NCBI GenBank assembly: GCA_030041195.1
Contig: JASHOI010000771.1
Location: forward strand, 1 to 13,979
Direction of reading: 5' to 3'
Source of the DNA: Streptosporangiaceae bacterium
Lineage (GTDB): Bacteria; Actinomycetota; Actinomycetes; Streptosporangiales; Streptosporangiaceae
DNA length: 13,979 nt
Shown one piece after another: positions 6,430-13,622 of this stretch; position 1 is the stretch's first letter, and each line of letters opens with the position of its first letter. A model generated the notes under the pieces. That model was not told the origin of the DNA. It saw nothing but the letters and a program-made list of their open reading frames with translations, and ran no database searches. The position numbers and the translations under genes were made by a program.

Positions 6430-7410
6430 TTACGGCAGCCGGGCGGGCAGGCCGAACGACTCGAACAGCTTGAGGTCGATGAAGTTGTGGTGCCCGATGA
6501 TCCGGCCCGCGTGGACCTCGATGACCTGGACCGCCCACGGACGGTGCCCGCCGTTGGGGTCCTGGTTGTAGCAGCCGAACGCGGCACACCCGTTGGCCTC
6601 GGTCGCCACCAGGCGCGAGCCGCGGCACTTGCCGCCCGGGCCGACGAAGAACTTGCCCATCTCGGCGGGCCCGCGCAGCCAGAAGTCGAACGGCGGCATC
6701 GTCATCACCGCATCCTCGTGCAGCAGCGATACCAGGGAGGCGATGTCGTAGCGCTCGAACGCGTCTACGTAGCGGGCGAGCAGCGCCCGCTGGTCCTCGG
6801 TGGCCACGTCGGGGACGGGTTCGCCGGTGCCGCGTGCCGACATGGTGGCGCGCGCCCGCTGCAGCGCGCTGTTCACCGAAGCGACGCTGGTCTCCAGGAG
6901 CTCGGCGACCTCGGCCGCCTGCCAGCGGAGCACCTCGCGCAGGATCAGCACCGCCCGCTGCCGTGCGGGCAGGTACTGCAGCGCGGCAACGAACGCCAAG
7001 CGGACGCTCTCCTTCGACGCGGCGAGCTCGGCCGGGTCGCCGTTGTCCGGCAGCACCCGGGCGTCCGGGATCGGCTGCAGCCAGACGTGGTCCGGCAGCG
7101 TCGCGCCGGTGAACGAGTCGCTGGCCCGGGACGGCCCCATGTCAACCGGCCTGGCCCGGCGCTGGCTGCCGCGCAGCATGTCGAGACACACGTTGGTGGC
7201 GATCCGGTAGAGCCACGAGCGCACCGCCGACCGGCCCTCGAAGGCATCGATGCCCCGCCAGGCGCGCACCATCGTCTCCTGCACCGCGTCCTCGGCGTCG
7301 AACACCGACCCGAGCATCCGGTAGCAGTAGCCGGTGAGTTCACGGCGGTACTGTTCCAGGTCCTCCGCCAAGGCCTGGTCACCGCCGACGGCGCCGGGAT
7401 AAGCGGTCAT
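6430..7410 (-). CDS. ECF sigma factor with C-terminal SnoaL-like domain (SigG/SigX5 type)
   Basis: This 326-residue extracytoplasmic-function sigma factor directs RNA polymerase to its own set of promoters. Region 2 spans about 17-84, with DAEDAVQETMVRAW (38-51) and WLYRIATNVCLDMLRG (66-81). Region 4 spans about 138-190, with LPARQRAVLILREVL and a helix-turn-helix AAEVAELLETSVASVNSALQRAR. Residues about 204-317 form a SnoaL/NTF2-like domain (ARYVDAFERYDIASLVSLLHEDA, MPPFDFWLRG). In such ECF groups the tail replaces a separate anti-sigma factor and modulates activity, and no anti-sigma gene is adjacent here. I chose ATG at 7410 because region 2 follows directly; the frame extends to 7659 but that part is compositionally random. 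A terminal TAA is at 6430. The signal it senses is unknown. Confidence 0.92.
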   Translation of the reverse strand: MTAYPGAVGGDQALAEDLEQYRRELTGYCYRMLGSVFDAEDAVQETMVRAWRGIDAFEGRSAVRSWLYRIATNVCLDMLRGSQRRARPVDMGPSRASDSFTGATLPDHVWLQPIPDARVLPDNGDPAELAASKESVRLAFVAALQYLPARQRAVLILREVLRWQAAEVAELLETSVASVNSALQRARATMSARGTGEPVPDVATEDQRALLARYVDAFERYDIASLVSLLHEDAVMTMPPFDFWLRGPAEMGKFFVGPGGKCRGSRLVATEANGCAAFGCYNQDPNGGHRPWAVQVIEVHAGRIIGHHNFIDLKLFESFGLPARLP

Positions 7411-7417
7411 GCCACCG

Positions 7418-7423
7418 ACCCTA
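7418..7423 (-). promoter_or_regulatory. Possible -10 box for a leaderless sigma-factor transcript
   Basis: On the minus strand, TAGGGT (7423-7418) matches TANNNT and ends seven bases before the sigma factor ATG at 7410, so transcription could start at the start codon. The AGGG inside it could instead be a distant ribosome-binding site. The rest of the 263-bp spacer 7411-7673 shows no gene, only a 10-bp direct repeat ACGGCCACGG (7442 and 7472) and GC-rich sequence. Confidence 0.25.
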
Positions 7424-7673
7424 CTGCGGTCCCCCGACAAAACGGCCACGGTCGGGCGCCCCCGTGCACGCACGGCCACGGCCGGTCGCCGCCACGTCCC
7501 GCCTCCGCACCCCCGCCGGTGCCGGCGGCGGGCATTCGCAGCCGGGCGCAGGCTCAGCCTTTTTCCCGGCCTTTTCATGTCGGCGGTCGGGGTTCGAAGC
7601 GTGGTGATTTGCGATAACTTGGGCGGCATATCGGTGGGTCTGGTGAGACAGCGGAGCACGCGAGGGAGCCGGG

Positions 7674-7982
7674 GTGAGCGCTGGCGGATTCCAGGTAGTG
7701 CTGTCTGAATTGGCCAATACGGCGACGGTCTTCGACCGCCAGTCGGACACGTTCGAAGCGATCATGCCGAACGGCGGCCCCGCGGTTCCGGATGGGGGCA
7801 GCGGCGATGTCGACGCGGCCATGGGCGCGGCGGTCCAGTTGCTCGGCGCCCTGCACCAGCAGATGTCAGCGGTGATCGCCAACCATGGCGCCAAGCTGTC
7901 GGCCGCCCACGACAACTACGAGCGCACCGAGGAAAACCTCACGCAGCTCATCCGCTCCATCGGCGGGCAAGGGCTGGTGTGA
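7674..7982 (+). CDS. Small WXG100/EspC-like protein, probable type VII secretion partner
   Basis: This 102-residue, largely helical protein has two predicted helices (about 5-31 and 45-95) around a Gly/Pro/Asp turn (32-44), the size and shape of WXG100/EspC-like helical hairpins. NYERTEENL near the C-terminus holds Y82-x3-E86, matching the general type VII secretion signal YxxxD/E. There is no Trp-x-Gly in the turn, so it is an atypical member. The GTG start at 7674 follows GAGGGAG by five bases. The next gene starts six bases after the stop, and the pair is presumably cotranscribed and may form a heterodimer for export. No EccC, EccD or mycosin gene is in the window. Family placement is by size, helix pattern, motif and neighbour. 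Confidence 0.75.
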   Translation: MSAGGFQVVLSELANTATVFDRQSDTFEAIMPNGGPAVPDGGSGDVDAAMGAAVQLLGALHQQMSAVIANHGAKLSAAHDNYERTEENLTQLIRSIGGQGLV

Positions 7983-7988
7983 ATCGCG

Positions 7989-9485
7989 ATGACCACCGCT
8001 CTCAGCCTCAAGCCGCTCGCTCCGTTCTCCCACGACTGGGTGGGCGGCAACATCAATGGCCTGGCGGCCCTGGCCGGGACCCTGTACGGATACGTACCCA
8101 AGATGGACGCCGTGGCAGACGCGCTCGACGGCCAGGTGCGCCAGCTGGTGAACGGCACCGGCTGGGAAGGGGAGGCGGCGTCGGCGTTCACGGCCTCCTG
8201 GAGCAAGGATTCACAGACCGCCCGGGCGCTCGGCCTTGCCACCGACCAGGTGGGCGGGATCGTGGACTGGCTCGCGGTCAGCTTGTCGATGCTCGAGGCA
8301 GAGCTTGAGGCAGCGGCAGACGCGGCGGCGGCGCACGGGGTGACGATCGGCCCGGACGGCGCTCCTCCCGAGGTGTGCTTTGGCCCGCCAGCGAACGCCA
8401 AAGAGGAGGAGATGCAGGAGTGGGCGACCTGGTACCAGCAGTTCTACCAGGACATCATCGACCAGGCCCAGAAGGCCCGGAGCACGGCAGCGAGCGCGTT
8501 CGCCGCAACCGGCCGCCAGATCGTCGCGCCGCACACTAGCGGCACCAAGAGCACCGGCGGCGGCAGCAATGGCATGAACGCCGGCGACGACCTCACGGTC
8601 GGCGACCTGCTCGGCGACCTGATGGCGGCGCCGGCCGCGGCCTCCAGGGCGACCGCGGCGAAGCTGGCCAGCGCGAAGTCCTCGCTCGGATCCGCCAAGC
8701 AGGCGATCCTCAAGCTGCGGGAGAAGCTGGGCGAGGACACCGTGGTGCCCGACGACCTGCTGGGCGACGTGAAGTCGTCCCTGTCCTCCGTGGTGTCCGA
8801 CAGCAGAGCTCTGCAGGCGGCCCAAAAGATCAACAACAAGGCCTTCGAGGTGCTCGACGTCCGCGTGGGGGACGTCACGACGTTCGTGAACGAGAGGCTC
8901 GCCCAGCTGCAGAAGGGCGGCGAAGAAAGGACGTCGGACACCACCGCCGACGGCGGCGCGAGCACCGCCGACGGGGCCGACGACGGCGCGGATGGCGTGC
9001 TGGCCAAGCTTTCCGAGTTCGGCAAGGACATCCCGGTGCTCGACGTGCTGGCCGCCGCGGGCGGAACCTACCTGGGCGTCAAGGGCGCGATGGCCGACGG
9101 CCAGTCCCTGGACGTGGCGCTGCCCGAGCAGGCGGGCGCGAACATCGCTTCGCTCGCCGCAGGCGCGTTCGTCGGCGGCACGGTGAGCGGTGCGCTGGCC
9201 GGAACGTCCGTCGTCAGCGGTCTCGCCGTCGGCGGCCTCGCTGTCGGCGGGGCCGTGGCCGCCGCGGGTGGCGTGCTCGCGGGCGGGATAGTGGCCGTGG
9301 GCGTCGGGGATTTCGCCACCCATCTGTTCCAGGAGAACTGGGGCGGCGACATCCACAACTACGGCGTTGTCGACGGCGTTCTGTACGGGATCGGCCACAG
9401 TGAGGTAGAGACCGGTGAGGACTTCGCCCACATGGGCGAGGACATCGGCCACACGGTCGCGCACGTGTGGGACAGCATCTTCTGA
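7989..9485 (+). CDS. WXG-domain protein with glycine-zipper segment, putative type VII secreted protein
   Basis: This 498-residue protein begins with a helical WXG-type domain (about 1-115) whose turn reads NGTGWEGEAASAF, placing the W-x-G at 59-61. Next come a helical stretch EEEMQEWATWYQQFYQDII (139-157), a Ser/Gly linker (182-200), and a long helical region (200-310). An Asp/Gly/Ala-rich low-complexity linker follows (315-337). Residues 384-440 form a Gly/Ala/Val hydrophobic run with repeated small-x3-small spacing (a glycine zipper). The His/Glu/Gly-rich tail (446-498) contains GIGHSEVETGEDF and HMGEDIGHTVAHVWDSIF. No Sec signal and no recognisable catalytic domain are seen. It follows the small WXG-like gene by six bases with a weak ribosome site, suggesting coupling. 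It could be a membrane-inserting effector, a channel-like component or a scaffold; function is not established. Confidence 0.75.
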   Translation: MTTALSLKPLAPFSHDWVGGNINGLAALAGTLYGYVPKMDAVADALDGQVRQLVNGTGWEGEAASAFTASWSKDSQTARALGLATDQVGGIVDWLAVSLSMLEAELEAAADAAAAHGVTIGPDGAPPEVCFGPPANAKEEEMQEWATWYQQFYQDIIDQAQKARSTAASAFAATGRQIVAPHTSGTKSTGGGSNGMNAGDDLTVGDLLGDLMAAPAAASRATAAKLASAKSSLGSAKQAILKLREKLGEDTVVPDDLLGDVKSSLSSVVSDSRALQAAQKINNKAFEVLDVRVGDVTTFVNERLAQLQKGGEERTSDTTADGGASTADGADDGADGVLAKLSEFGKDIPVLDVLAAAGGTYLGVKGAMADGQSLDVALPEQAGANIASLAAGAFVGGTVSGALAGTSVVSGLAVGGLAVGGAVAAAGGVLAGGIVAVGVGDFATHLFQENWGGDIHNYGVVDGVLYGIGHSEVETGEDFAHMGEDIGHTVAHVWDSIF

Positions 9486-9488
9486 CCG

Positions 9489-10319
9489 TTACGCCGCGCG
9501 AATGACAAGGTCCGACGGATCGCGGACCCTGAACCCGAAGATGTCCAGACACACCCCCCCGGTCTGCGCCGCCAGCCCCAGACCCATGGCGCCGACCGCG
9601 CGCGCCACCGCGGGATCCGCCCCGGCGGCGGCCTGGTCCACCCCAACGACGATCACCCCGGTGTCGTCGTCCGCCCAGGACGGGTCCAGCACCGCGGGCT
9701 CGCCCGGGCCGACGACCAGCGCGGACTTCGGCACCGCCGCGGAATACGGCGGCCAGTACTGTACCCGCGACGGCACGTCGCCGCGCAGCGCGATCACCTT
9801 GTCGCTGCGCGGATCCCCGAGCGCCAGCCCCGGCGCGTACCGCGACGCCATGCTCAGCAGGCCGGCCGCGTCGATCTGGCTGACCGTGTAAACGTAGGCC
9901 CGCAGTGGCTGCGTCACCTCCGCCGGGTGCGGCGCCCACAACCCGCCGAACCGCGCCGCCAGGCCGCCGAGGATGTAGCCGGCCTTCTGCCGGTACGGCT
10001 CGGCGAGCTGCTTGCGCTGCTGCGTGCTGAGCCCAACCTCCGCGCCGTCCCAGTCGACGTAGCACACGCAGGTGATGTCGCCGGGCAGGCCTGCCTTCTG
10101 GGCCGATTCGGGCTTGACCGGACCTGGGTCGTGCACGCGGAAGTGCTGGCCATCGGCGACGATCCACTTGTGGTTCATCCGGGACGGCCGGGCCGCCGGC
10201 TGATACTGCCGGCAGGCGTCAAGCATCCGGTCGAAGCCAGGGTCGGCGGGGAGCAGCAGCCGGATGGCCTTGGTCAGGCTCCATATCACCTTGTCTTCGT
10301 GGGAGCGGAACAGCGCCAT
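9489..10319 (-). CDS. Hypothetical soluble protein
   Basis: This 276-residue protein is from a family I do not recognise. The reading frame is convincing by codon position bias and an ordinary composition. It has an N-terminal helical segment (5-40), mixed alpha/beta sequence around DITCVCYVDWDG (81-92), a helix (98-128), AYVYTVSQIDAAGLLSMASRYAPG (141-164), RVQYWPPYS (185-193), and a C-terminal strand-rich stretch VIVVGVDQAA and GVCLDIFGFRVRDPSDLVI. No signal peptide, membrane helix or known catalytic motif is visible. AAAGG precedes the ATG at 10319. Its stop lies three bases from that of the WXG-type gene on the other strand, so the two transcripts must overlap or end tail to tail. It lies 60 bp after the membrane-protein gene on the same strand and may be cotranscribed with it. 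Confidence 0.8.
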   Translation of the reverse strand: MALFRSHEDKVIWSLTKAIRLLLPADPGFDRMLDACRQYQPAARPSRMNHKWIVADGQHFRVHDPGPVKPESAQKAGLPGDITCVCYVDWDGAEVGLSTQQRKQLAEPYRQKAGYILGGLAARFGGLWAPHPAEVTQPLRAYVYTVSQIDAAGLLSMASRYAPGLALGDPRSDKVIALRGDVPSRVQYWPPYSAAVPKSALVVGPGEPAVLDPSWADDDTGVIVVGVDQAAAGADPAVARAVGAMGLGLAAQTGGVCLDIFGFRVRDPSDLVIRAA

Positions 10320-10379
10320 AATGGACGCCTTTCGGGGAGTGTGATCACATCGCGCGGGGCCACCAGGGTAGCGCCACGC

Positions 10380-11111
10380 CTAGGCGGGCGCGGTGAGCCC
10401 ATATGGCGCCTCGGCCTGCGCCGCGTGCCTCAGGAAACCCCGGTACGGGGCGCGGCAGCTGCGGTCGTACACCACCTCGGCCCGCGCGGAGAAGAGCGCG
10501 AAGAAGACCGCTGCCACGGCGAAGTCGAACACACCGCCCGTGGGGACGGGGTGGGCCGCGTCGTAGATCACCTGCGGATCGGACACGTTGTACCTGAGCT
10601 GTGCCTCGCCGATACCCAGCGCCGGTGCGCTCGCCAGGTCGACCGTGCCGGTGTAGATCCGCCCCGACACCGTCCACGAGCCGTGGCACGCCACGCCGCC
10701 CGATCGCTGCCGGCACCCCGAGACCAGCGCGGTCGTGACCGCGGTGCGCGGCGGCCGGTGCGCCGCCGCGCGGACGGTAATGCCCAGGCACACGACGAGC
10801 ACGAGAAACGGCACGTAGACGAACACCGCCATGCCGTTGCCCGGGGGATACCGGCTGGGGCGCACGGCACCCGCCAATTCGGGCCGCGCCGCGAGCAGCG
10901 CCTGCCGGGTCCGGCGGTTGACCGCGCCGGTCACGCCCAGGAGCACTAATCCGATGAGGACGAGCGCGGCTGCGGTCCTGGCGAACATGTGGATGCCCGT
11001 GGTGACCGAGCCCAGGATCGCGAGAATCACCAGGCAGGTCAGCCCGTAGCCGGTCAGCAGCCACGTTCCCTGGGTCAGCCGTCGCAGTGCTGTGGTCGCC
11101 GGGTGCTGCAT
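10380..11111 (-). CDS. Hypothetical four-helix membrane protein
   Basis: This 243-residue integral membrane protein is not one I can name. Hydrophobic segments are at about 21-37, 45-64, 95-114 and 194-210. Between segments 3 and 4 lies a domain of about 80 residues with Cys133 and Cys142 and the stretch WTVSGRIYTGTVDLASAPALG, ending in the motif YNVSDPQVIYDAAHP. If this loop is outside the cell, the cysteines could form a disulfide. The overall plan resembles DUF3592-like proteins, but that is only a resemblance. The ATG at 11111 has no strong ribosome site, and nearby starts in frame are possible. It ends 60 bp before the unknown soluble gene. Promoter evidence in 11112-11222 is not convincing. 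Confidence 0.75.
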   Translation of the reverse strand: MQHPATTALRRLTQGTWLLTGYGLTCLVILAILGSVTTGIHMFARTAAALVLIGLVLLGVTGAVNRRTRQALLAARPELAGAVRPSRYPPGNGMAVFVYVPFLVLVVCLGITVRAAAHRPPRTAVTTALVSGCRQRSGGVACHGSWTVSGRIYTGTVDLASAPALGIGEAQLRYNVSDPQVIYDAAHPVPTGGVFDFAVAAVFFALFSARAEVVYDRSCRAPYRGFLRHAAQAEAPYGLTAPA

Positions 11112-11222
11112 GCTGGCGTGCCGTCATCCCCTGTCAGGCGTGCGCTTTCCCGGTCAGACTACCTTAGGCAAACCCTCATATAGCCCCATAGCGCGATATC
11201 AGGATCTTTGTCCGGCGCGGGA

Positions 11223-12584
11223 TCACACCCCTGCGGGCAGGCCGGCCAGCGCCGCCTCGACCTCCCGCTCCGGAAGCTCGAAGTCCTTCAGCTCGCCGGC
11301 CAGGTAGTCGCCGTACGCCTGGAGGTCAAGCAGGCCGTGCCCGCACAGCGCGGTGAGGATGACCTTCTCCTCGCCGGTCTCCTTGCAGCGCAGCGCCTCC
11401 TCGATGGTGGCCGCCACCGCGTGCGTGGGCTCGGGTGCGGGCACGATCCCCTCGGTCCTGGCGAACCGCAGCCCGGCGGCGAAGCACTCCGACTGGGGCT
11501 TGGCAACGGCCTCGATCAGCCCCAGCTCGTAGATGTGCGACAGCAGCGGCGACATGCCGTGGTAGCGCAGCCCGCCCGCGTGGATCGGATCCGGGATGAA
11601 CTCATGCCCGAGCGTGTGCATCTTCAGCAGCGGCGTCATGCCCGCGGTGTCGCCGAAGTCGTAGGCGTACACGCCACGGGTGAACGACGGGCAGGCCGCG
11701 GGCTCGACCGCCCGGATCACCGGGTTCATCCGGCCGGCCAGCTTCTCCCGCAGGAACGGGAACGCCAGCCCGCCGAAGTTGGACCCGCCGCCGGTGCAGC
11801 CGACGATCACGTCCGGGGTGTCGCCGGCCAGCGCGAGCTGCTTGATCGCTTCCTCGCCGATGACCGTCTGGTGCAGCAGCACGTGGTTGAGCACGCTGCC
11901 CAGCGCGTACCGGGTGTCCGGGTTGGTGGCCGCGACCTCCACGGCCTCGCTGATCGCGATGCCCAGGCTGCCGGTCGAGTCCGGGTGCTCGGCGAGCACG
12001 GCCCGCCCGGCATTGGTCACCTCGGACGGGCTGGGGTGGACGGCCGCCCCGTAGGTCTGCATCAGCAGCCTGCGGTACGGCTTCTGGTCGTAGGAGGCGC
12101 GGACCATCCACACCTCGAGCTCGAGGCCGAACAGGGCTGACGCGAACGCGAGCGCGCTGCCCCACTGGCCGGCGCCGGTCTCGGTGGTCAGCTTGGTGAC
12201 GCCCTCGGCCGCGTTGTAGTAGGCCTGCGGCACGGCGGTGTTGGGCTTGTGCGAGCCCGCCGGGCTGCCGCCCTCGTACTTGTAGTAGATCCGGGCGGGC
12301 GTGCCGAGGTCCTTCTCCAGCCGGCGCGCCCGGAACAGCGGCGTGGGCCGCCACAACCGGTAGACGTCGATCACGTCGTCCGGGATCGGGATGTACCGCT
12401 CCGGCGATACCTCCTGCGCGATCAGCGCGGCCGGGAACAGCGGCGCCAGGTCTGCGGGGCCGACCGGCTCACGGGTGCCCGGATGCAGCGGCGGGGGCGG
12501 CGGCGACGGCAGGTCGGCGATCACGTTGTACCACTGGCGCGGCATCTCTGATTCCTGCAGTACGTACTTGACCTGACGATCCAT
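11223..12584 (-). CDS. trpB: Tryptophan synthase beta chain, TrpB2 type
   Basis: This 453-residue PLP enzyme catalyses condensation of indole with L-serine to give tryptophan in the cytoplasm. Length and the N-terminal extension with [13 protein letters not shown] mark the TrpB2 branch rather than the roughly 400-residue TrpB1. [13 protein letters not shown] (78-90) opens the catalytic core. GSHKPNTA (110-117) carries the PLP-binding Lys113. TETGAGQWG (134-142) carries the catalytic Glu135. [11 protein letters not shown] (262-272) is the phosphate-binding loop, and [16 protein letters not shown] lies near the C-terminus. All key residues are present. The ATG at 12584 has GGGAG about seven bases upstream. 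No trpA or other trp gene is nearby, which fits TrpB2 proteins that work alone or salvage free indole. No Trp-rich leader peptide or T-box is seen in the 115 bp upstream. Confidence 0.96.
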   Translation of the reverse strand: MDRQVKYVLQESEMPRQWYNVIADLPSPPPPPLHPGTREPVGPADLAPLFPAALIAQEVSPERYIPIPDDVIDVYRLWRPTPLFRARRLEKDLGTPARIYYKYEGGSPAGSHKPNTAVPQAYYNAAEGVTKLTTETGAGQWGSALAFASALFGLELEVWMVRASYDQKPYRRLLMQTYGAAVHPSPSEVTNAGRAVLAEHPDSTGSLGIAISEAVEVAATNPDTRYALGSVLNHVLLHQTVIGEEAIKQLALAGDTPDVIVGCTGGGSNFGGLAFPFLREKLAGRMNPVIRAVEPAACPSFTRGVYAYDFGDTAGMTPLLKMHTLGHEFIPDPIHAGGLRYHGMSPLLSHIYELGLIEAVAKPQSECFAAGLRFARTEGIVPAPEPTHAVAATIEEALRCKETGEEKVILTALCGHGLLDLQAYGDYLAGELKDFELPEREVEAALAGLPAGV

Positions 12585-12699
12585 GGAGTTCTCCCGGAAT
12601 CAAGACAACGGGCCTGAACGCAACGCTAGCGGAGAGTCTGGCTCCCGAGAAAGGACCCTGGCCAGCGGGAACGGAGCGAGACGGCGGGATGGGCTTGGG

Positions 12700-13092
12700 T
12701 CAGCGGGGGTTGTCCGGCCACGAGGGCGGCGCCGGGCCCTGGGTCCGCTCCGGGGCCTGAACTCGCTCGGGGGCCGTGGCAGCGGCCGGCCATGCCGATT
12801 GGGCCGGAGCGTACGGCGTCGCCGCTGCGTAGGCCTCGGCCTCCGGCTGGGCCTGGCCGGCCAGCACCGGCCGGGTGGCTCTGATCGCCCCGCCCACGGT
12901 GATGACCAGCGCCGCGAGCCAGCCCACGCCGGTCCAGCCGAGCGCCAGGGACAGCACCGCTATCGGGCCCTGGTGCGGGAGTTTGTACAGCGCCGCGATG
13001 ATCAGCGGCATGAACCAGGTGCCGAGCAATGCGACGATGACGATAAAGCGAAGCACGTGCCGAGCGTAAACCCTGCCCATTCCGCGGTCCAT
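12700..13092 (-). CDS. Small membrane protein, superinfection-immunity-like
   Basis: This 130-residue protein has two membrane helices (about 14-35 and 44-70). Between and within them are FMPLIIAALYKLPHQG (27-42) and LALGWTGVGWLAALVI (49-64), which closely follow the pattern of the phage T4 Imm-like superinfection-immunity family (a membrane pair around LP and GWTxxGW). In T4, Imm blocks DNA entry by other phages; chromosomal homologues are common and mostly uncharacterised. A Pro/Ala-rich soluble tail of 55-60 residues follows. The start is uncertain: ATG 13092, ATG 13080 and GTG 13056 are all in frame, and none has a strong ribosome site. It lies 115 bp upstream of trpB on the same strand, without an obvious functional link. 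Confidence 0.75.
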   Translation of the reverse strand: MDRGMGRVYARHVLRFIVIVALLGTWFMPLIIAALYKLPHQGPIAVLSLALGWTGVGWLAALVITVGGAIRATRPVLAGQAQPEAEAYAAATPYAPAQSAWPAAATAPERVQAPERTQGPAPPSWPDNPR

Positions 13093-13102
13093 GAGCCACG
13101 TC

Positions 13103-13116
13103 GGAACATCCGTTCC
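13103..13116. promoter_or_regulatory. Palindrome GGAAC-N4-GTTCC upstream of the Imm-like gene
   Basis: A perfect inverted repeat GGAAC-ATCC-GTTCC lies 11-24 bp upstream of the ATG at 13092. A further GTTC half-site follows at 13121-13124. The core GAAC-N4-GTTC matches the general shape of Gram-positive LexA (SOS) boxes, although the outer bases differ from the actinobacterial TCGAAC-N4-GTTCGA form. It is probably an operator for some dimeric regulator; LexA is only one candidate. Confidence 0.35.
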
Positions 13117-13155
13117 ATATGTTCTTGTTGACCTGCAAACAGCGGGATGTTTCGA

Positions 13156-13440
13156 ATGCGCGTGGACATCTGAAGCGATCTCGTTTGCCCTTGGTGCTCG
13201 AGGTGGTCCGGCGCTCGTTCGGGCTCGACCCGTCGACCCCGCAAGGCCCGGAGTTCACCGCGGACCGGGCGATGGGCAACACCTTCGACGCGCACCGGCT
13301 TGTCCACCTCGGCCGCTCCCGCGGCGTGGCGGGGCAGGTGACGCACCGGCTGTAGCACGCGTACTTCGGTGAAGGCCGGTGCCAGGGAGGCGCTCGCGCA
13401 GGCGCTGCGGCAGGCCTGGGACTCGCAGAGCGGCCGCTGA
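13156..13440 (+). pseudogene. Decayed FrnE-like DsbA-family oxidoreductase
   Basis: Fragments of one DsbA/FrnE-type gene can be read in order. From ATG 13156 the frame gives MRVDI*SDLVCPWC, matching the family start MRVDIWSDVVCPWC with Trp codon 6 changed to TGA (13171-13173) and the CPWC redox site intact (13186-13197). A deletion of about 30 codons and a frame change then lead to LEVVRRSFGLDPSTP, followed by NTFDAHRLVHLGRSRG. A TAG stop (13353-13355) follows, then HAYFGEG. A second deletion of about 80 codons and another frame change leave the C-terminal piece EALAQALRQAWDSQSGR with its natural TGA at 13438. The intact enzyme would be about 210-220 residues. Two nonsense codons and two deletions make it non-functional. 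Confidence 0.85.
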
Positions 13441-13622
13441 ACCGCGGAGGTGCCGCCCCGGCGAATTGGCCCGGCGCGGGTCCGCCGGCCATTGCCCAGA
13501 GCGATTCCTGTGACGGGAGAGCCCTTTCGGGGCGGGACTTATACCGGTACGGATCGGTTGCGGGGCTGTGCCCTGCATGCGATGGTTGGGCGGTGAGGTC
13601 GGGCTCGGTAGCTCAGGAACGG

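Noticed and set aside
7586..7600. GGGGTTCGAAGC, resembling a tRNA T-arm.
   Set aside because: There is no cloverleaf partner sequence within about 80 bases on either side.
4957..7617. A very long plus-strand open frame (886 codons) opposite the phosphoesterase and sigma factor genes.
   Set aside because: It is antisense to two genes with clear catalytic and DNA-binding motifs, its composition is Gly/Arg/Val/His-rich without any domain, and such mirror frames are expected in DNA with G/C-biased third positions.
11155..11180. CCTTAGGCAAACCCT, reminiscent of an iron-dependent regulator box (TTAGGTTAGGCTAACCTAA).
   Set aside because: Only part of one half-site matches, and the second half lacks the inverted symmetry such boxes need.
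12585..12699. Search for a tryptophan-responsive attenuator or T-box ahead of trpB.
   Set aside because: There is no run of Trp codons in a short leader frame, no T-box sequence and no paired terminator/antiterminator stems.
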